Counted from the first letter of the stretch, positions 27,801 to 35,413 are shown. The stretch: DNA of 64,000 nucleotides from Bradyrhizobium sp. Ash2021 (GCF_031202265.1 NZ_CP100604.1:5686501-5750500), one strand, 5' to 3'. Program-made: numbers and translations. The notes: generated by a model from the sequence alone, not told the origin.

Positions 27801-28360
27801 AGCAGGCCCATCTCGATCATTTCATGGATGCTGGAGGGATAGAGATAGGGCATCAGCGCGGAGATGAAGGCGTGGTCCGACTGATGCGGGACGGTGGAGG
27901 ATTTGGCGCCGTGGTCGTCGCCGGCCAGACACAGCACGCCGCCGTTTTTCGCTGATCCCGCCGCGTTGCCGTGGCGGAAGACGTCGCCGCAGCGGTCGAC
28001 GCCGGGGCCCTTGCCGTACCAGATGCCGACCACGCCATCATGTTTGGCGCCGGGCGACAGATTGAGCTGCTGCGAGCCCCAGATCGCGGTGGCCGCGAGA
28101 TCCTCGTTCACGCCGGGCTGAAACTTGATGTTGTATTGCTCGAGGTGCTTTCGGGCGGCGAACAGCTGCTGGTCGTAGCCGCCGAGCGGGGAGCCGCGAT
28201 AGCCGGAAATGAAGCCCGCGGTATTGAGCCCGGCGGCCCGGTCGCGGCGGATTTGCGCCATCGGCAGGCGGACCAGCGCCTGAATGCCGGTCAGGAAGAT
28301 GTGGCCGGTCCCTTGGGTGTATTTCTGGTCGAGACTGATCAGACCCTGGTTGATTCCCAT
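24869..28360 (-). CDS. Indolepyruvate:ferredoxin oxidoreductase, fused alpha/beta chain
   Basis: Protein of 1163 residues, with AAGAGGGCGG before the ATG at 28360. It oxidatively decarboxylates aromatic 2-oxo acids, mainly indolepyruvate, to the acyl-CoA with ferredoxin as acceptor. The N-terminal part carries FISGYRGSPLGGYDQQL. The central part has the thiamine diphosphate motif GDGTYFHSG..YND and an iron-sulphur ligand set CEGCGDCSVQSNC plus CLKGFCPSF. The C-terminal part has the gamma-type domain GVGGTGVLTIGALLGMAAH. Full fusion in one chain is the usual form in Alphaproteobacteria. It is divergent from the cytochrome c gene. Confidence 0.9.
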   Translation of the reverse strand: MGINQGLISLDQKYTQGTGHIFLTGIQALVRLPMAQIRRDRAAGLNTAGFISGYRGSPLGGYDQQLFAARKHLEQYNIKFQPGVNEDLAATAIWGSQQLNLSPGAKHDGVVGIWYGKGPGVDRCGDVFRHGNAAGSAKNGGVLCLAGDDHGAKSSTVPHQSDHAFISALMPYLYPSSIHEMIEMGLLGIAMSRYSGCWVGMKVITETVETTAEIDLTDEMTPFIIPTDFEMPPDGLNLRWPDDRYAQDRRLQDYKGFAAIAFARANKVNRVTMDSPNARFGIMASGKSYEDIRQALRELGVTPEIAAKIGLRLYKIGMPWPLEPEGVRQFAVGLEEIFIIEERREIVENQVKQELFNWRDDVRPRIIGKMDDHDERFLPFAEELSVASLASSLTERLLRLNLNPEIAAMLRAKADWFNGRQASQMQAVAPITRTPYFCSGCPHNTSTKVPEGSRAFAGIGCHFMALWMDRSTETFTHMGGEGVPWVGVAPFTKEEHVFANLGDGTYFHSGSLAIRQAIASGANITYKILYNDATAMTGGQHVDGELSPQQITFQLHSEGIRDIYLVSENPDAYPANEIAPGVKTAHRDELDTVQKTLRKVKGASAIVFVQTCAAEKRRRRKRGTMEDPARRVLINPAVCEGCGDCSVQSNCISVEPLETEMGRKRAINQSTCNKDYSCLKGFCPSFVTVDGGKLRRRVPAGVGDIGDLPEPASRPTLERPYNVAVGGVGGTGVLTIGALLGMAAHIEGKASMILDMSGLAQKGGAVLSHVRLSEHTADVTCSRIVTGTADLVLAADEVVAAAKETITLCESSRTTGVINTHLIPIADFILNRDFNFMARQVNSVLETALRKDSSFFDFTKPAEVLLGDSIATNMMMMGFAYQKGLLPLSAAAIEQAIEVNGVAIKLNIQAFQLGRLAAADPARLIAMMKDQDETVAPKTLDAMSLDEIIAHRSALLTDYQNAGLAERYRKLVTQVRDAATSGGYGEALPRAVAINYAKLLAYKDEYEVARLYTDGRFEKQLRDQFEGDFKFSFNLAPPFLSRGVDALGRPGKRAFGPWMMSAFRILAKMRGLRGTAFDIFGQTADRKLERDLITGYEKDVATVLGLLSPLTQDTAIEILSLPDRIRGYGPVKEKAVQDAKARYAQLAADLVNPPPAPRQIAAE

Positions 28361-28648
28361 TCCGCCCTCTTAAAGTGCGTGTAAGCCTTGGTCGCAACGA
28401 CTGTTTTTAGCTAGTCATCTGAACTTGTTAGAACCAGTCTATGTCGGATTTTTCCTCTCGCGCACTACAATTCTGGGCAAACGAGCCCCGCTTTCTAAGT
28501 TCGCAATTTCGTGTTGGGAATAACCGCCGCCTTTTTCGGTTTGTGTCGTCCGGGAGCCCCGGCGCGAAATGGCGTGGCGTGGGCATCACGCTCGCTTTCA
28601 CGCTATAACGCCTTGGAAGGTCAATCGGTGCAGGGACGACAGCAGATC
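28361..28648. promoter_or_regulatory. Divergent promoter region (oxidoreductase / cytochrome c)
   Basis: About 290 bases between the two divergently read genes, with an AT-rich centre at 28400-28530. Promoters for both are expected here. I cannot assign definite -35/-10 boxes or an operator. Confidence 0.35.
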
Positions 28649-29857
28649 ATGCGGGCGATTCTCGTTTGTTTCCTCTTGTGCACTGCGTTCGTCTCCGGCG
28701 AAGGCCGCGCCGAGCCCTCGGCCGAGGTCATTGCCCGCGGCAAGGCGCTGACGGTCGCCGGCGATTGCGCGAGCTGCCATACCGCCGATCCCGCAAAACC
28801 GTTCGCCGGCGGAAAACGGATCGATACGCCGTTTGGCGGGATCTATTCGCCCAACCTGACCCCGGACCGCGATACCGGCATCGGGGCCTGGAGTGACGAG
28901 GAGTTCTATCGCGCGCTGCGCTACGGCGTCGCCCGCGACGGCTCGCGCTACTACCCCGCCTTTCCCTATCCCAACTTCAGCAAGCTGATCCGCGACGACA
29001 TTTTGGCGATCCGCGCCTATCTCGCGACGCTGACGCCGGTTCGCAATACGCCGAAGCCGTCAGAACTGCGCTGGCCGCTGAACTACCGGATCGTGATGCG
29101 CGGCTGGGATCTGCTGTTCTTCAAGCCCGGAATATTGATGCCGGACCAGTCGAAGAGCGCGGCGTGGAATCGCGGTCGTTATCTCGTCGAGGGCGCGGGC
29201 CATTGCGGCGCCTGCCATACGCCGAAGAACATGCTGGGAGCCGACAAACGCGGCCAGCCATTCGCCGGTGGACAGGTCGGCGGCATGTTCGCGCCGCGGC
29301 TCGACGGCGCCGAACGCAGCGGCCTGAAATCGTGGAGCGCCGACGATATTGCCGAATATCTGCAGAGCGGCCGCAACGGCCGCAGCCATGCCGGCGAATT
29401 GATGTCGGAGGTCGTACTCAATTCAACCTCCAGGATGAGCGATGCGGATGTCAGGGCGATCGCCGTTTACCTCAAGGATTTGCCCGCAGGGCCGCCGGAG
29501 CCTGCCGTGTCGCCGCCCCCGCCGGCGCAAATGGCTGACGGCGAGAAGCTCTACCGGGGCGCCTGCGTCGCCTGCCATGAGCTCGATGGGTCCAGCGCGC
29601 CGCGGATCTATCCGCCGCTGCCGGGCAACGCCAATCTGCAGTCGGCCGATCCCTTGAGCACGTTGCGCGTCATCCTCGATGGCGCACAAAGCATCACGAC
29701 GCCGCGTGCGCCGAACACCGGATCGATGCCGGCCTATGCCGCGAAATGGTCGGACCAGGAGATCGCCGATGTCACCACATACATCCGCAATTCCTGGGGC
29801 AACGCGGCGCCGGCGGTGACACCGGATCAGGTCGCGAAAGCGCGCAAGGCAAAATGA
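28649..29857 (+). CDS. Tri-haem cytochrome c (alcohol dehydrogenase AdhB-type)
   Basis: Protein of 402 residues from the ATG at 28649 (MRAILVCFLLCTAFVSGEGRA), a signal peptide for export. Three c-type haem sites follow: CASCHTADP, CGACHTPKN and CVACHELDG, at about residues 40, 190 and 310. Conserved context such as FGGIYSPNLTPDRDTGIG and GSRYYPAFPYPNFSKL matches the membrane-associated cytochrome subunit of quinoprotein alcohol/gluconate dehydrogenases, which passes electrons to the quinol or oxidase chain. No dehydrogenase subunit is adjacent, so its electron donor is unknown. Confidence 0.88.
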   Translation: MRAILVCFLLCTAFVSGEGRAEPSAEVIARGKALTVAGDCASCHTADPAKPFAGGKRIDTPFGGIYSPNLTPDRDTGIGAWSDEEFYRALRYGVARDGSRYYPAFPYPNFSKLIRDDILAIRAYLATLTPVRNTPKPSELRWPLNYRIVMRGWDLLFFKPGILMPDQSKSAAWNRGRYLVEGAGHCGACHTPKNMLGADKRGQPFAGGQVGGMFAPRLDGAERSGLKSWSADDIAEYLQSGRNGRSHAGELMSEVVLNSTSRMSDADVRAIAVYLKDLPAGPPEPAVSPPPPAQMADGEKLYRGACVACHELDGSSAPRIYPPLPGNANLQSADPLSTLRVILDGAQSITTPRAPNTGSMPAYAAKWSDQEIADVTTYIRNSWGNAAPAVTPDQVAKARKAK

Positions 29858-29860
29858 CCG

Positions 29861-30508
29861 TTAGCGCTGGTCCCCGCGGAAGACGAATTTCGGCATCTCC
29901 CATTTGTAGCGGATCGCCAGCAGACGAAACGTCAGGCCGAGCACGAAGGTCAGCACGGTCCAGACCTGGTCATTCAGCTTCAGCCCGAACGCGGTGGCGT
30001 AGAACAGCCCGGTGACGACGGAGACGCTGGCGTAGAGTTCGGAGCGGAACAGCAGCGGCACGTCGTTGCAGAGGATGTCGCGCAGCACGCCGCCGGCGCA
30101 GCCGGTGATCATCCCCGCCACCACCACGATCACCAGCGGCAAGGAGGCGTCGACCTGCCAGGCCACGTCGCAACCGGCCATGGTGAAGATCACCAGACCG
30201 ATGGCGTCGAGCACGAGGAACGCCGCGTACAGCCGATGCACCAGACGGGCGATCAGGATGGTCGCCAGCGCCGCCCCCGCCGCCAGCAGCAGGAACGACG
30301 GGTGCTGCACCCAGACCAGCGGATAATGCCCGAGCAGGACGTCGCGGATGGTGCCGCCGCCGAGCGCGGTAATGCAGCCGAGCATGCAGACGCCCGCCCA
30401 GTCCATGCTGCGCTTGCCGGCGGCCAATGCCGCCGTCATCGCCTGGGCTGCGACCGCCACGAACGACAGGATTTGCAGAACCGAATCGGTCGGCGGCAGG
30501 GTCCACAT
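29861..30508 (-). CDS. TRIC/UPF0126-family membrane protein
   Basis: Protein of 215 residues. The start is set at an ATG (30508) with AAGAGG upstream. About seven transmembrane helices form two related halves, each with a glycine-rich signature: ALGGGTIRDVLLGHYPLVWV in the first and GCAGGVLRDILCNDVPLLFR in the second, as in bacterial TRIC-type cation channels (UPF0126). It acts in the inner membrane, presumably for cation flux. It is convergent with the cytochrome gene; the two stops are about 4 bases apart. Confidence 0.85.
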   Translation of the reverse strand: MWTLPPTDSVLQILSFVAVAAQAMTAALAAGKRSMDWAGVCMLGCITALGGGTIRDVLLGHYPLVWVQHPSFLLLAAGAALATILIARLVHRLYAAFLVLDAIGLVIFTMAGCDVAWQVDASLPLVIVVVAGMITGCAGGVLRDILCNDVPLLFRSELYASVSVVTGLFYATAFGLKLNDQVWTVLTFVLGLTFRLLAIRYKWEMPKFVFRGDQR

Positions 30509-30652
30509 CGAGAAACCTCTTGGAACGGGTTGGAACTTGGAAGTGATTCCGGGTTCCATCCGGCACAGGTTGCAAGATTACCCGGAACCTCCGTCCGCGC
30601 CAGCCATTGTCTCCCGCGATTAGTTTTGGGGCGCTAACGGAGGAACCTATCC

Positions 30653-31081
30653 ATGGCCTACCAACCGAACGATCCCTACCGCACCGGTTTGACCGATGAC
30701 GAAATCCGCCGTCAGGCGCGTCTCAACAGTCTCGACAATGAGATCCAGCCCGATCCGGAACTCTCCGAAGGTCCGGCCGGCAGCGCCAAGGTCGCGTTGT
30801 TCGCGCTCGCCATCGCCGTGGTGCTGGGCGCCGTGTTCTATGGGCTGAACAACAGCAGCATCAACCAGGCCGGCACCACGCCGGCTACCCAGACCGCGCA
30901 GACCCAGCCTGCCAATCCCCCCGCAGCCCCTCCCGGCATGCGTGACGTGACACCCCGTGCCAACAACCAGTCCGGCATGACCACCGGTGCGGCTCCGGCA
31001 CGTCCGGCAACGCCGCCGGCCAGCACGGATATGAACAAGACCGCCAATCCGCCGGCGGATAACGCACCGGCCAGCAAGTAA
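30653..31081 (+). CDS. Hypothetical anchored protein with Thr/Ala/Pro-rich tail
   Basis: Protein of 142 residues from the ATG at 30653 with GGAGGAACC upstream. It opens MAYQPNDPYRTGLTDDEIRR, has one transmembrane helix (VALFALAIAVVLGAVFYGL, about residues 45-63), and ends in a disordered Pro/Ala/Thr-rich periplasmic tail. No enzymatic or binding motif is seen. A clear rho-independent terminator follows it. Confidence 0.65.
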   Translation: MAYQPNDPYRTGLTDDEIRRQARLNSLDNEIQPDPELSEGPAGSAKVALFALAIAVVLGAVFYGLNNSSINQAGTTPATQTAQTQPANPPAAPPGMRDVTPRANNQSGMTTGAAPARPATPPASTDMNKTANPPADNAPASK

Positions 31082-31106
31082 CGCCTGGCGCATCAATCCG
31101 ACACCA

Positions 31107-31146
31107 CGCCGCGGGCATTGATCTGCCCGCGGCGTTTTGCTTTTTT
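31107..31146 (+). terminator. Rho-independent terminator
   Basis: A perfect 11-base stem CGCCGCGGGCA/TGCCCGCGGCG with a six-base loop, then TTTTGCTTTTTT. It closes the 30653 gene on the plus strand and ends just before the convergent PEP-mutase-family gene. Confidence 0.9.
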
Positions 31147-31148
31147 CG

Positions 31149-31964
31149 TTACTTGAACATCTTGTTCAATTCGCTGCCGGGATAACCGTTGGCAAGCTCG
31201 CCAAACGTGCCCTGCTCCGCCATCTCGCGCGCGGCCTTCATGAAGCCGCCCCAGGCCGAGCGCGCCAGCGACCCGCCGACGCTGATGCGGCGCACGCCGA
31301 GATCGGCGGCCTCTTTCAGCGACAGACCGGACGCGCCGATCAGGAGATTGACCGGCTTCGGATGCACCGCTTTCACCACGGCTGCGATCTGCTCCCGTGT
31401 CTTGATGCCCGGCGCATAAAGGCAATCGGCGCCCGCGTCCGAGTAGGCCTTGAGTCGGTCGATCACCAGGTTCAGATCGGTTACGCCCCACAGAAAACCT
31501 TCGCAGCGGCCGGTCAGCAGCACGCCGCTGTGGTCGGCATCGATCGCCCTGCGCGCGGCCTTGATGCGCTCGACCGCCAGCCTGGATTCATAGAGCGGAT
31601 TTGCGGCATCGCCGGTGGAATCCTCGATCGACAGCCCGGCAACGCCGGTCTTCACGCCGCGCGCGACGTTGGCGCCGACCTTTTCCGGCTCGACGGCAAA
31701 GCCGCCTTCGAAATCCGCATTCACGGGCAGATCGACCGCCGCGCAGAGCGCGGCGAGATGCTCGCAGACCTCATCGACGGTGACGCGGTTGTCGGCCTTG
31801 GCGATGGTCCAGGCAAAGCCCGCGCTGGTGGAGGCAAGCGCCTTGAAGCCGAGATGCTGCAGCGCGCGGGCGCTGCCGGCGTCGAATGGATTGGGAATGA
31901 TGAAGCATCCGCTCTCGTGCATCTTCTTGAACGTGGCGCGCTTGTCCGCGGTCGTAACCGGCAT
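31149..31964 (-). CDS. Isocitrate lyase/PEP mutase-family protein
   Basis: Protein of 271 residues of the PEP mutase/isocitrate lyase superfamily (TIM barrel). It carries CFIIPNPFDAGSARALQHLG, STSAGFAWTIAKADN and NADFEGGFAV at the metal-binding positions (the Asp in VNADFEGG), and ADCLYAPGIKTREQ. Members cleave or form C-C or P-C bonds next to a carboxylate; oxaloacetate decarboxylase or a carboxyphosphonate-type mutase are possibilities. Without a full catalytic Cys loop the reaction remains open. It is the last gene of a set with the ABM and NIPSNAP genes. Confidence 0.8.
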   Translation of the reverse strand: MPVTTADKRATFKKMHESGCFIIPNPFDAGSARALQHLGFKALASTSAGFAWTIAKADNRVTVDEVCEHLAALCAAVDLPVNADFEGGFAVEPEKVGANVARGVKTGVAGLSIEDSTGDAANPLYESRLAVERIKAARRAIDADHSGVLLTGRCEGFLWGVTDLNLVIDRLKAYSDAGADCLYAPGIKTREQIAAVVKAVHPKPVNLLIGASGLSLKEAADLGVRRISVGGSLARSAWGGFMKAAREMAEQGTFGELANGYPGSELNKMFK

Positions 31965-32018
31965 GGTTTCTCTCCCTGATATCTGGCTGGCAAAGATAGA
32001 TGTGCCCGCCTGGCGGCG

Positions 32019-32369
32019 CTAGTGCGCCTCGTGAACGGCGCGGCTGTCTGTTGGCGCCTGCGCACGATCGGTCATGCCGTAGTCGCGGATCACGCCGGCA
32101 ATGCGCAGCCGGTAGTCTTGGAAGATTTTTGCGCGGCCCATGCCTTGCGTCTTGCGATGCTGCGGAATGTTGCGCCATGCCTCCACCGCGGCTTCATCGC
32201 GGAAGAACGACAGCGACAGGATCTTGCCCTTCTCGGTCAGGCTCTCGAACCGTTCGATCGAGATGAAACCGTCGATCGTCTCGAGAATCGGCCGCAGCTC
32301 GGCTGCGAGATCCAGATATTGCTGTTTGTGTTCCGGCTTCGGCCAGACTTCGAAGATCACCGCAATCAT
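32019..32369 (-). CDS. Antibiotic biosynthesis monooxygenase (ABM)-domain protein
   Basis: Protein of 116 residues with the ABM ferredoxin-like fold: MIAVIFEVWPKPEHKQQYLD, DGFISIERFESLTEKGKILS, and EAVEAWRNIPQHRKTQGMGR with the typical W-x-x-x-x-x-H. The function ranges from quinone or polyketide oxidation to haem degradation; no specific substrate is evident. It follows the NIPSNAP gene with 28 bases between and precedes the PEP-mutase-family gene. Confidence 0.8.
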   Translation of the reverse strand: MIAVIFEVWPKPEHKQQYLDLAAELRPILETIDGFISIERFESLTEKGKILSLSFFRDEAAVEAWRNIPQHRKTQGMGRAKIFQDYRLRIAGVIRDYGMTDRAQAPTDSRAVHEAH

Positions 32370-32397
32370 TCAACTCTCCCTGACGTGATTCCGACCC

Positions 32398-32706
32398 TTA
32401 TAGCGCAACCTGCCGCAAAAAGGTTCGCTCTTCGGCGAGGATGAACTTGTTCTCCTCGGCGAAATTGAAATTGGCCATGCCCTCCTTATCGGCGCGCAGT
32501 CGCGCGCGATAGGCCTCGTACGCCGCCAGACTCTCGAACGAGATCAGCGCGAACGCAATGTTGTTGGTGCCCTCATGCGGCATCCAGTAGCCCAGGAGGT
32601 CGCCGCCGCATTTCGGAATGATGGTGAGCCAGCGCTTCGAATATTCCTCGAACAGCGCGCGCTTGAACGGATCGAGCTGGTAACGGATGAAAACGGTGAT
32701 GGTCAC
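32398..32706 (-). CDS. NIPSNAP-family protein
   Basis: Protein of 102 residues. A GTG at 32706 is preferred because AAGGAGA lies just upstream (rather than the ATG codons further 5'). It reads [19 protein letters not shown] and [20 protein letters not shown], the dimeric alpha-beta barrel of NIPSNAP proteins, with an HE pair in MPHEGTNN. It is the first gene of a minus-strand set with the ABM and PEP-mutase-family genes and is divergent from an ArsR regulator; a palindromic repeat lies between. Confidence 0.8.
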   Translation of the reverse strand: MTITVFIRYQLDPFKRALFEEYSKRWLTIIPKCGGDLLGYWMPHEGTNNIAFALISFESLAAYEAYRARLRADKEGMANFNFAEENKFILAEERTFLRQVAL

Positions 32707-32725
32707 GGGAATCTCCTTGTTTGCC

Positions 32726-32844
32726 GTCATTGCGAGCCACCGGGTCGCGCGAATGCGCGCCCGATGACAGGCTCCGCGAAGCAATCCATTGTTCCGAGGA
32801 AAGAAAGAATGGATTGCTTCGTCGCTTCGCTCCTCGCAATGACG
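32726..32844. repeat. Dispersed palindromic repeat (GTCATTGCGAG..CTCGCAATGAC)
   Basis: Inverted GTCATTGCGAGCC / CTCCTCGCAATGAC ends around a GGATTGCTTCGTCGCTTCGC centre. The same element occurs at 37925-38075, 43894-44009 and, shorter, 19838-19923. It lies between the NIPSNAP gene and the ArsR promoter. Confidence 0.85.
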
Positions 32845-32891
32845 GAGCCAAGCTGATGACGGAGCCAAGCTTCGAGTCCGAGAATATCCGC

Positions 32892-32920
32892 TTGATTGAC
32901 GTCAATGCTTCGGCTATCAT
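32892..32920 (+). promoter_or_regulatory. Probable ArsR-gene promoter overlapping a palindrome
   Basis: TTGATT (32892-32897) and TATCAT (32915-32920) are separated by 17 bases, a good sigma-70-type spacing. The ATG of the regulator begins only 6 bases after TATCAT, so transcription would start at or next to the start codon (leaderless mRNA); no ribosome binding site is present. A perfect palindrome ATTGACGTCAAT (32895-32906) overlaps the -35 box and could be the operator. Confidence 0.5.
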
Positions 32921-32926
32921 CGAACT

Positions 32927-33622
32927 ATGAAAGCTGGCCCCGATATCGCCATGGTCGCTTCCCTGGTCGGCGACCCCGCGCGTTCCAACATGCTGACCGC
33001 GCTGATGACCGGCCGCGCGCTGACCGCGAGCGAGCTCGCGCAGGAAGCCGGCATCACGCCGCAGACCGCAAGCTCGCATCTTGCGAAGCTCGAGGCCGGC
33101 GGCCTGATCGAGCCTGAGAAACAGGGCCGCCACCGCTATTACCGCCTCACCGGCCCCGACGTCGCCGGCGTGCTCGAAGGCCTCGCCGGCCTTGCCACCC
33201 GCGCCGGCCATATGCGCGTGCGCACCGGGCCAAAGGATCCGGCGCTGCGGCGGGCGCGGATTTGCTACGATCATCTGGCCGGCGATCTCGGCGTGCAGAT
33301 GCTCGACAGCCTGAAGAAGCAGCGGCTGGTGCGCGAAACCAAGCAGGCGATCGAGCTCACCAGCGAGGGCAAGCGGTTCATGGCAACCGCCTTGCAGATC
33401 GACGCCGACACGCTGGCCCACCCGCGCCGTCCGGTGTGCAAGGCCTGCCTCGACTGGAGCGAGCGGCGGCATCATCTGGCCGGCACGCTGGGCGCAGCGA
33501 TGATGTCGCGATTCACGGAACTCAAATGGGCCGAGCGCGACTCCGCACAGGGCAGCCGCGTCGTCAACTTTTCGCGAACTGGCGAAAAGCGGTTTGCAGC
33601 GCTGTTCGGAAACGGCGAATAG
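32927..33622 (+). CDS. ArsR-family transcriptional regulator
   Basis: Protein of 231 residues, start at 32927. A winged helix-turn-helix occupies residues 15-85: DPARSNMLTALMTGRALTASEL, then TPQTASSHLAKLEAGGLIE and RHRYYRL, the wing. The C-terminal part, with CYDHLAGDLGVQMLDSL and a later RPVCKACLDWSERR, may hold a metal or ligand site; the Cys pair CKAC stands out. It is divergent from the NIPSNAP/ABM/PEP-mutase set and is its most likely regulator, probably also of itself. Confidence 0.85.
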   Translation: MKAGPDIAMVASLVGDPARSNMLTALMTGRALTASELAQEAGITPQTASSHLAKLEAGGLIEPEKQGRHRYYRLTGPDVAGVLEGLAGLATRAGHMRVRTGPKDPALRRARICYDHLAGDLGVQMLDSLKKQRLVRETKQAIELTSEGKRFMATALQIDADTLAHPRRPVCKACLDWSERRHHLAGTLGAAMMSRFTELKWAERDSAQGSRVVNFSRTGEKRFAALFGNGE

Positions 33623-33640
33623 AGTTAGCCACTCCTGATC

Positions 33641-33760
33641 GTCGCCATGCCCGGCCAAAAGCGCGAAGCGCGTCTTCGCGCCAGATGTGCCGGGCATCCA
33701 CATCTTTCGGTATGTCGGCAAGCAAAGACGTGGATGGCCGGGACAAGCCCGGCCATGACG
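33641..33760. repeat. Dispersed palindromic repeat (ATGCCCGGCC..GGCCGGGACAAGC)
   Basis: A stretch with ATGCCCGGCC at one end and GGCCGGGACAAGCCCGGCCATGACG at the other, with an inner GCGCGAAGCGCG palindrome. It looks like a Bradyrhizobium intergenic repeat; only one copy is in this window. It separates the ArsR gene from the hydrolase gene. Confidence 0.55.
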
Positions 33761-33785
33761 GAAAAACTGTCTTCCGGAGCTTTCG

Positions 33786-34790
33786 ATGAAATATCTGTTC
33801 GCCACAGCGCTGTTCGGCGCCCTGCTCGCCTATTCCTTCACCCCCGCCTGCGCCGCCGAGCGCGAGCCCTACGGCATCGGGCTCGAAGGCTTCGCCTATC
33901 CCTACCCCGTCAGCATGCTGCCGCTGGTAAATGACGGCGACCAGGTGCGGATGGCGTATATGGATGTAGCACCGGCGCAGCCGAACGGGCGCACCGTGGT
34001 GCTGCTGCACGGCCGCAATTTCCCGTCGAGCTATTGGGCGCCCGTGATCAAGACGCTGACCGACGCCGGCTACCGCGTGGTGGTGCCGGACCAGATCGGT
34101 TTCGGCAAATCCTCCAAGCCGATGGGCGACCTGCATTTCGACACGCTGGCGCGCAACACCGTCACGCTGCTCGATCATCTGCAGATCGCCAAAGCCGACA
34201 TCGTCGCGCATTCGCTCGGCGGCATGCTCGGCGTCCGCATCGCCCGCGCCTATCCCGACCGGGTCAACCATCTCGTGCTGACCGCGCCGATCGGGCTGGA
34301 GGATTACCGGCTCTACGTGCCGCCGACGCCAACCGAAAAAATCCTGGAGAACGAGGACAAGCTCACGGCCGACGGCTATCGCAAGCAGCTCGAGACCAAC
34401 TATGCGCTCAAGCTGCCGCCCGACCAGGTGACGCCGTTCATCGATGCGCGCTTCAACATCAAGGGCAGCGCCGAATATCCGCGCTGGCTGCGCGCCTTCG
34501 TCGCCTCCGCGCAACTGATCTACCGCGAGCCGGTGGCGCACGAAATCCCGCTCATCACGCAGCCGACGCTGTTCATCATGGGCGCCGACGATCACAACGC
34601 GCCGGGCCGGCCCAATGCACCGGAAGCGCTGCGCGCGAAGATGGGCCAGAACGCCGAACTCGCCAAAGCGTTCGCGGCGAAAATGCCCAACGGCCGCGCC
34701 GAGGTGATCCCGGATACCGGCCATCTGGTGTTTCTCGAAGCGCCCGCGAAATACAACGAACTGCTGCTCGGCTTTCTCGCCGCCCGCTAG
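33786..34790 (+). CDS. Exported alpha/beta hydrolase
   Basis: Protein of 334 residues with a signal peptide (MKYLFATALFGALLAYSF, cleavage after ACAAE). An alpha/beta hydrolase fold follows: TVVLLHGRNFPSSYW (oxyanion), VVVPDQIGFGKSSKP, and the nucleophile elbow IVAHSLGGMLGVR. The acid is probably in MGADDHNAPGR and the His in PDTGHLVFLE. It acts in the periplasm on an ester, epoxide or similar substrate that is not known. A terminator lies about 130 bases after it. Confidence 0.85.
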   Translation: MKYLFATALFGALLAYSFTPACAAEREPYGIGLEGFAYPYPVSMLPLVNDGDQVRMAYMDVAPAQPNGRTVVLLHGRNFPSSYWAPVIKTLTDAGYRVVVPDQIGFGKSSKPMGDLHFDTLARNTVTLLDHLQIAKADIVAHSLGGMLGVRIARAYPDRVNHLVLTAPIGLEDYRLYVPPTPTEKILENEDKLTADGYRKQLETNYALKLPPDQVTPFIDARFNIKGSAEYPRWLRAFVASAQLIYREPVAHEIPLITQPTLFIMGADDHNAPGRPNAPEALRAKMGQNAELAKAFAAKMPNGRAEVIPDTGHLVFLEAPAKYNELLLGFLAAR

Positions 34791-34921
34791 CGCAGCCGAA
34801 CAGGCATTTGGATCCAACGCGTTCATGCCGTATTCAGTTCAGTGCCGTTAGCCTGACCATGTTTCGAGGATGGCACAGCTCATCGAATCCGCTCTGAGCG
34901 CCGCATCCGACGCAAGGCAAG

Positions 34922-34946
34922 AACCCCGCTCACGCGGGGTTTTTTG
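34922..34946 (+). terminator. Rho-independent terminator
   Basis: Stem AACCCCGC/GCGGGGTT with loop TCAC followed by a T-rich run (TTTTGTTTG). It lies downstream of the exported hydrolase on the plus strand. Confidence 0.8.
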
Positions 34947-35092
34947 TTTGACTGAAAGAGACAGGGGCCGCGACGCGGCCCCTGCCCTGCAGAACTCACC
35001 AGCCGTTCCGGAAGCAGTGGCGGCCGAACGGGCCGGAATGCTAGCCGGGCGGGCAATTATACATCGGACGGCATCCACCATAGGGACGCCCT

Positions 35093-35413
35093 TTACCAGT
35101 AGCGGCGGTGCCAGTGATGGCGATGCCAGCGGTGGTGCCAGCCCCAATGCCTGTGGTGGTGCCAACCCCAGTGGCGGCGGTGCCAGCCCCAATGATGGCC
35201 ATGCCCGTGATGACCCCAGCGCACTTGCTGCGGCTGGAGACGATCGACTTCGCTTTCATTGGTGACGGCAGGATGGGGATCTTGATGGGCGGAAAACCGT
35301 CCGTCCGTGCCCAGCGGCTGCGGCGCCAGCGGCGCGGCCTGGGCGGCGGCGGCCGCCGCCGCAGCGCCCGCAACGACGCCTAAAGCAATCTTCAAAAAGT
35401 CCCGGCGTTCCAT
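35093..35413 (-). CDS. Tat-exported His/Trp-rich small protein
   Basis: Protein of 106 residues with a twin-arginine signal (MERRDFLKIALGVVAG) and a long Ala run. The mature C-terminal part is repetitive and dominated by His, Trp, Arg and Gly: GHHGHGHHWGWHRRHWGW and then HHHRHWGWHHRWHRHHWHRR. Such composition suggests binding of divalent metal (Ni, Zn, Cu). Tat export fits a protein that binds metal before leaving the cytoplasm. I recognise this as a Bradyrhizobium-type exported family without known function. Confidence 0.65.
   Translation of the reverse strand: MERRDFLKIALGVVAGAAAAAAAAQAAPLAPQPLGTDGRFSAHQDPHPAVTNESEVDRLQPQQVRWGHHGHGHHWGWHRRHWGWHHHRHWGWHHRWHRHHWHRRYW

Noticed and set aside
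34847..35040. Possible tRNA or small RNA near the terminator
   Set aside because: No cloverleaf with a T-loop GTTCGA-type arm was found; only the terminator hairpin is clear.
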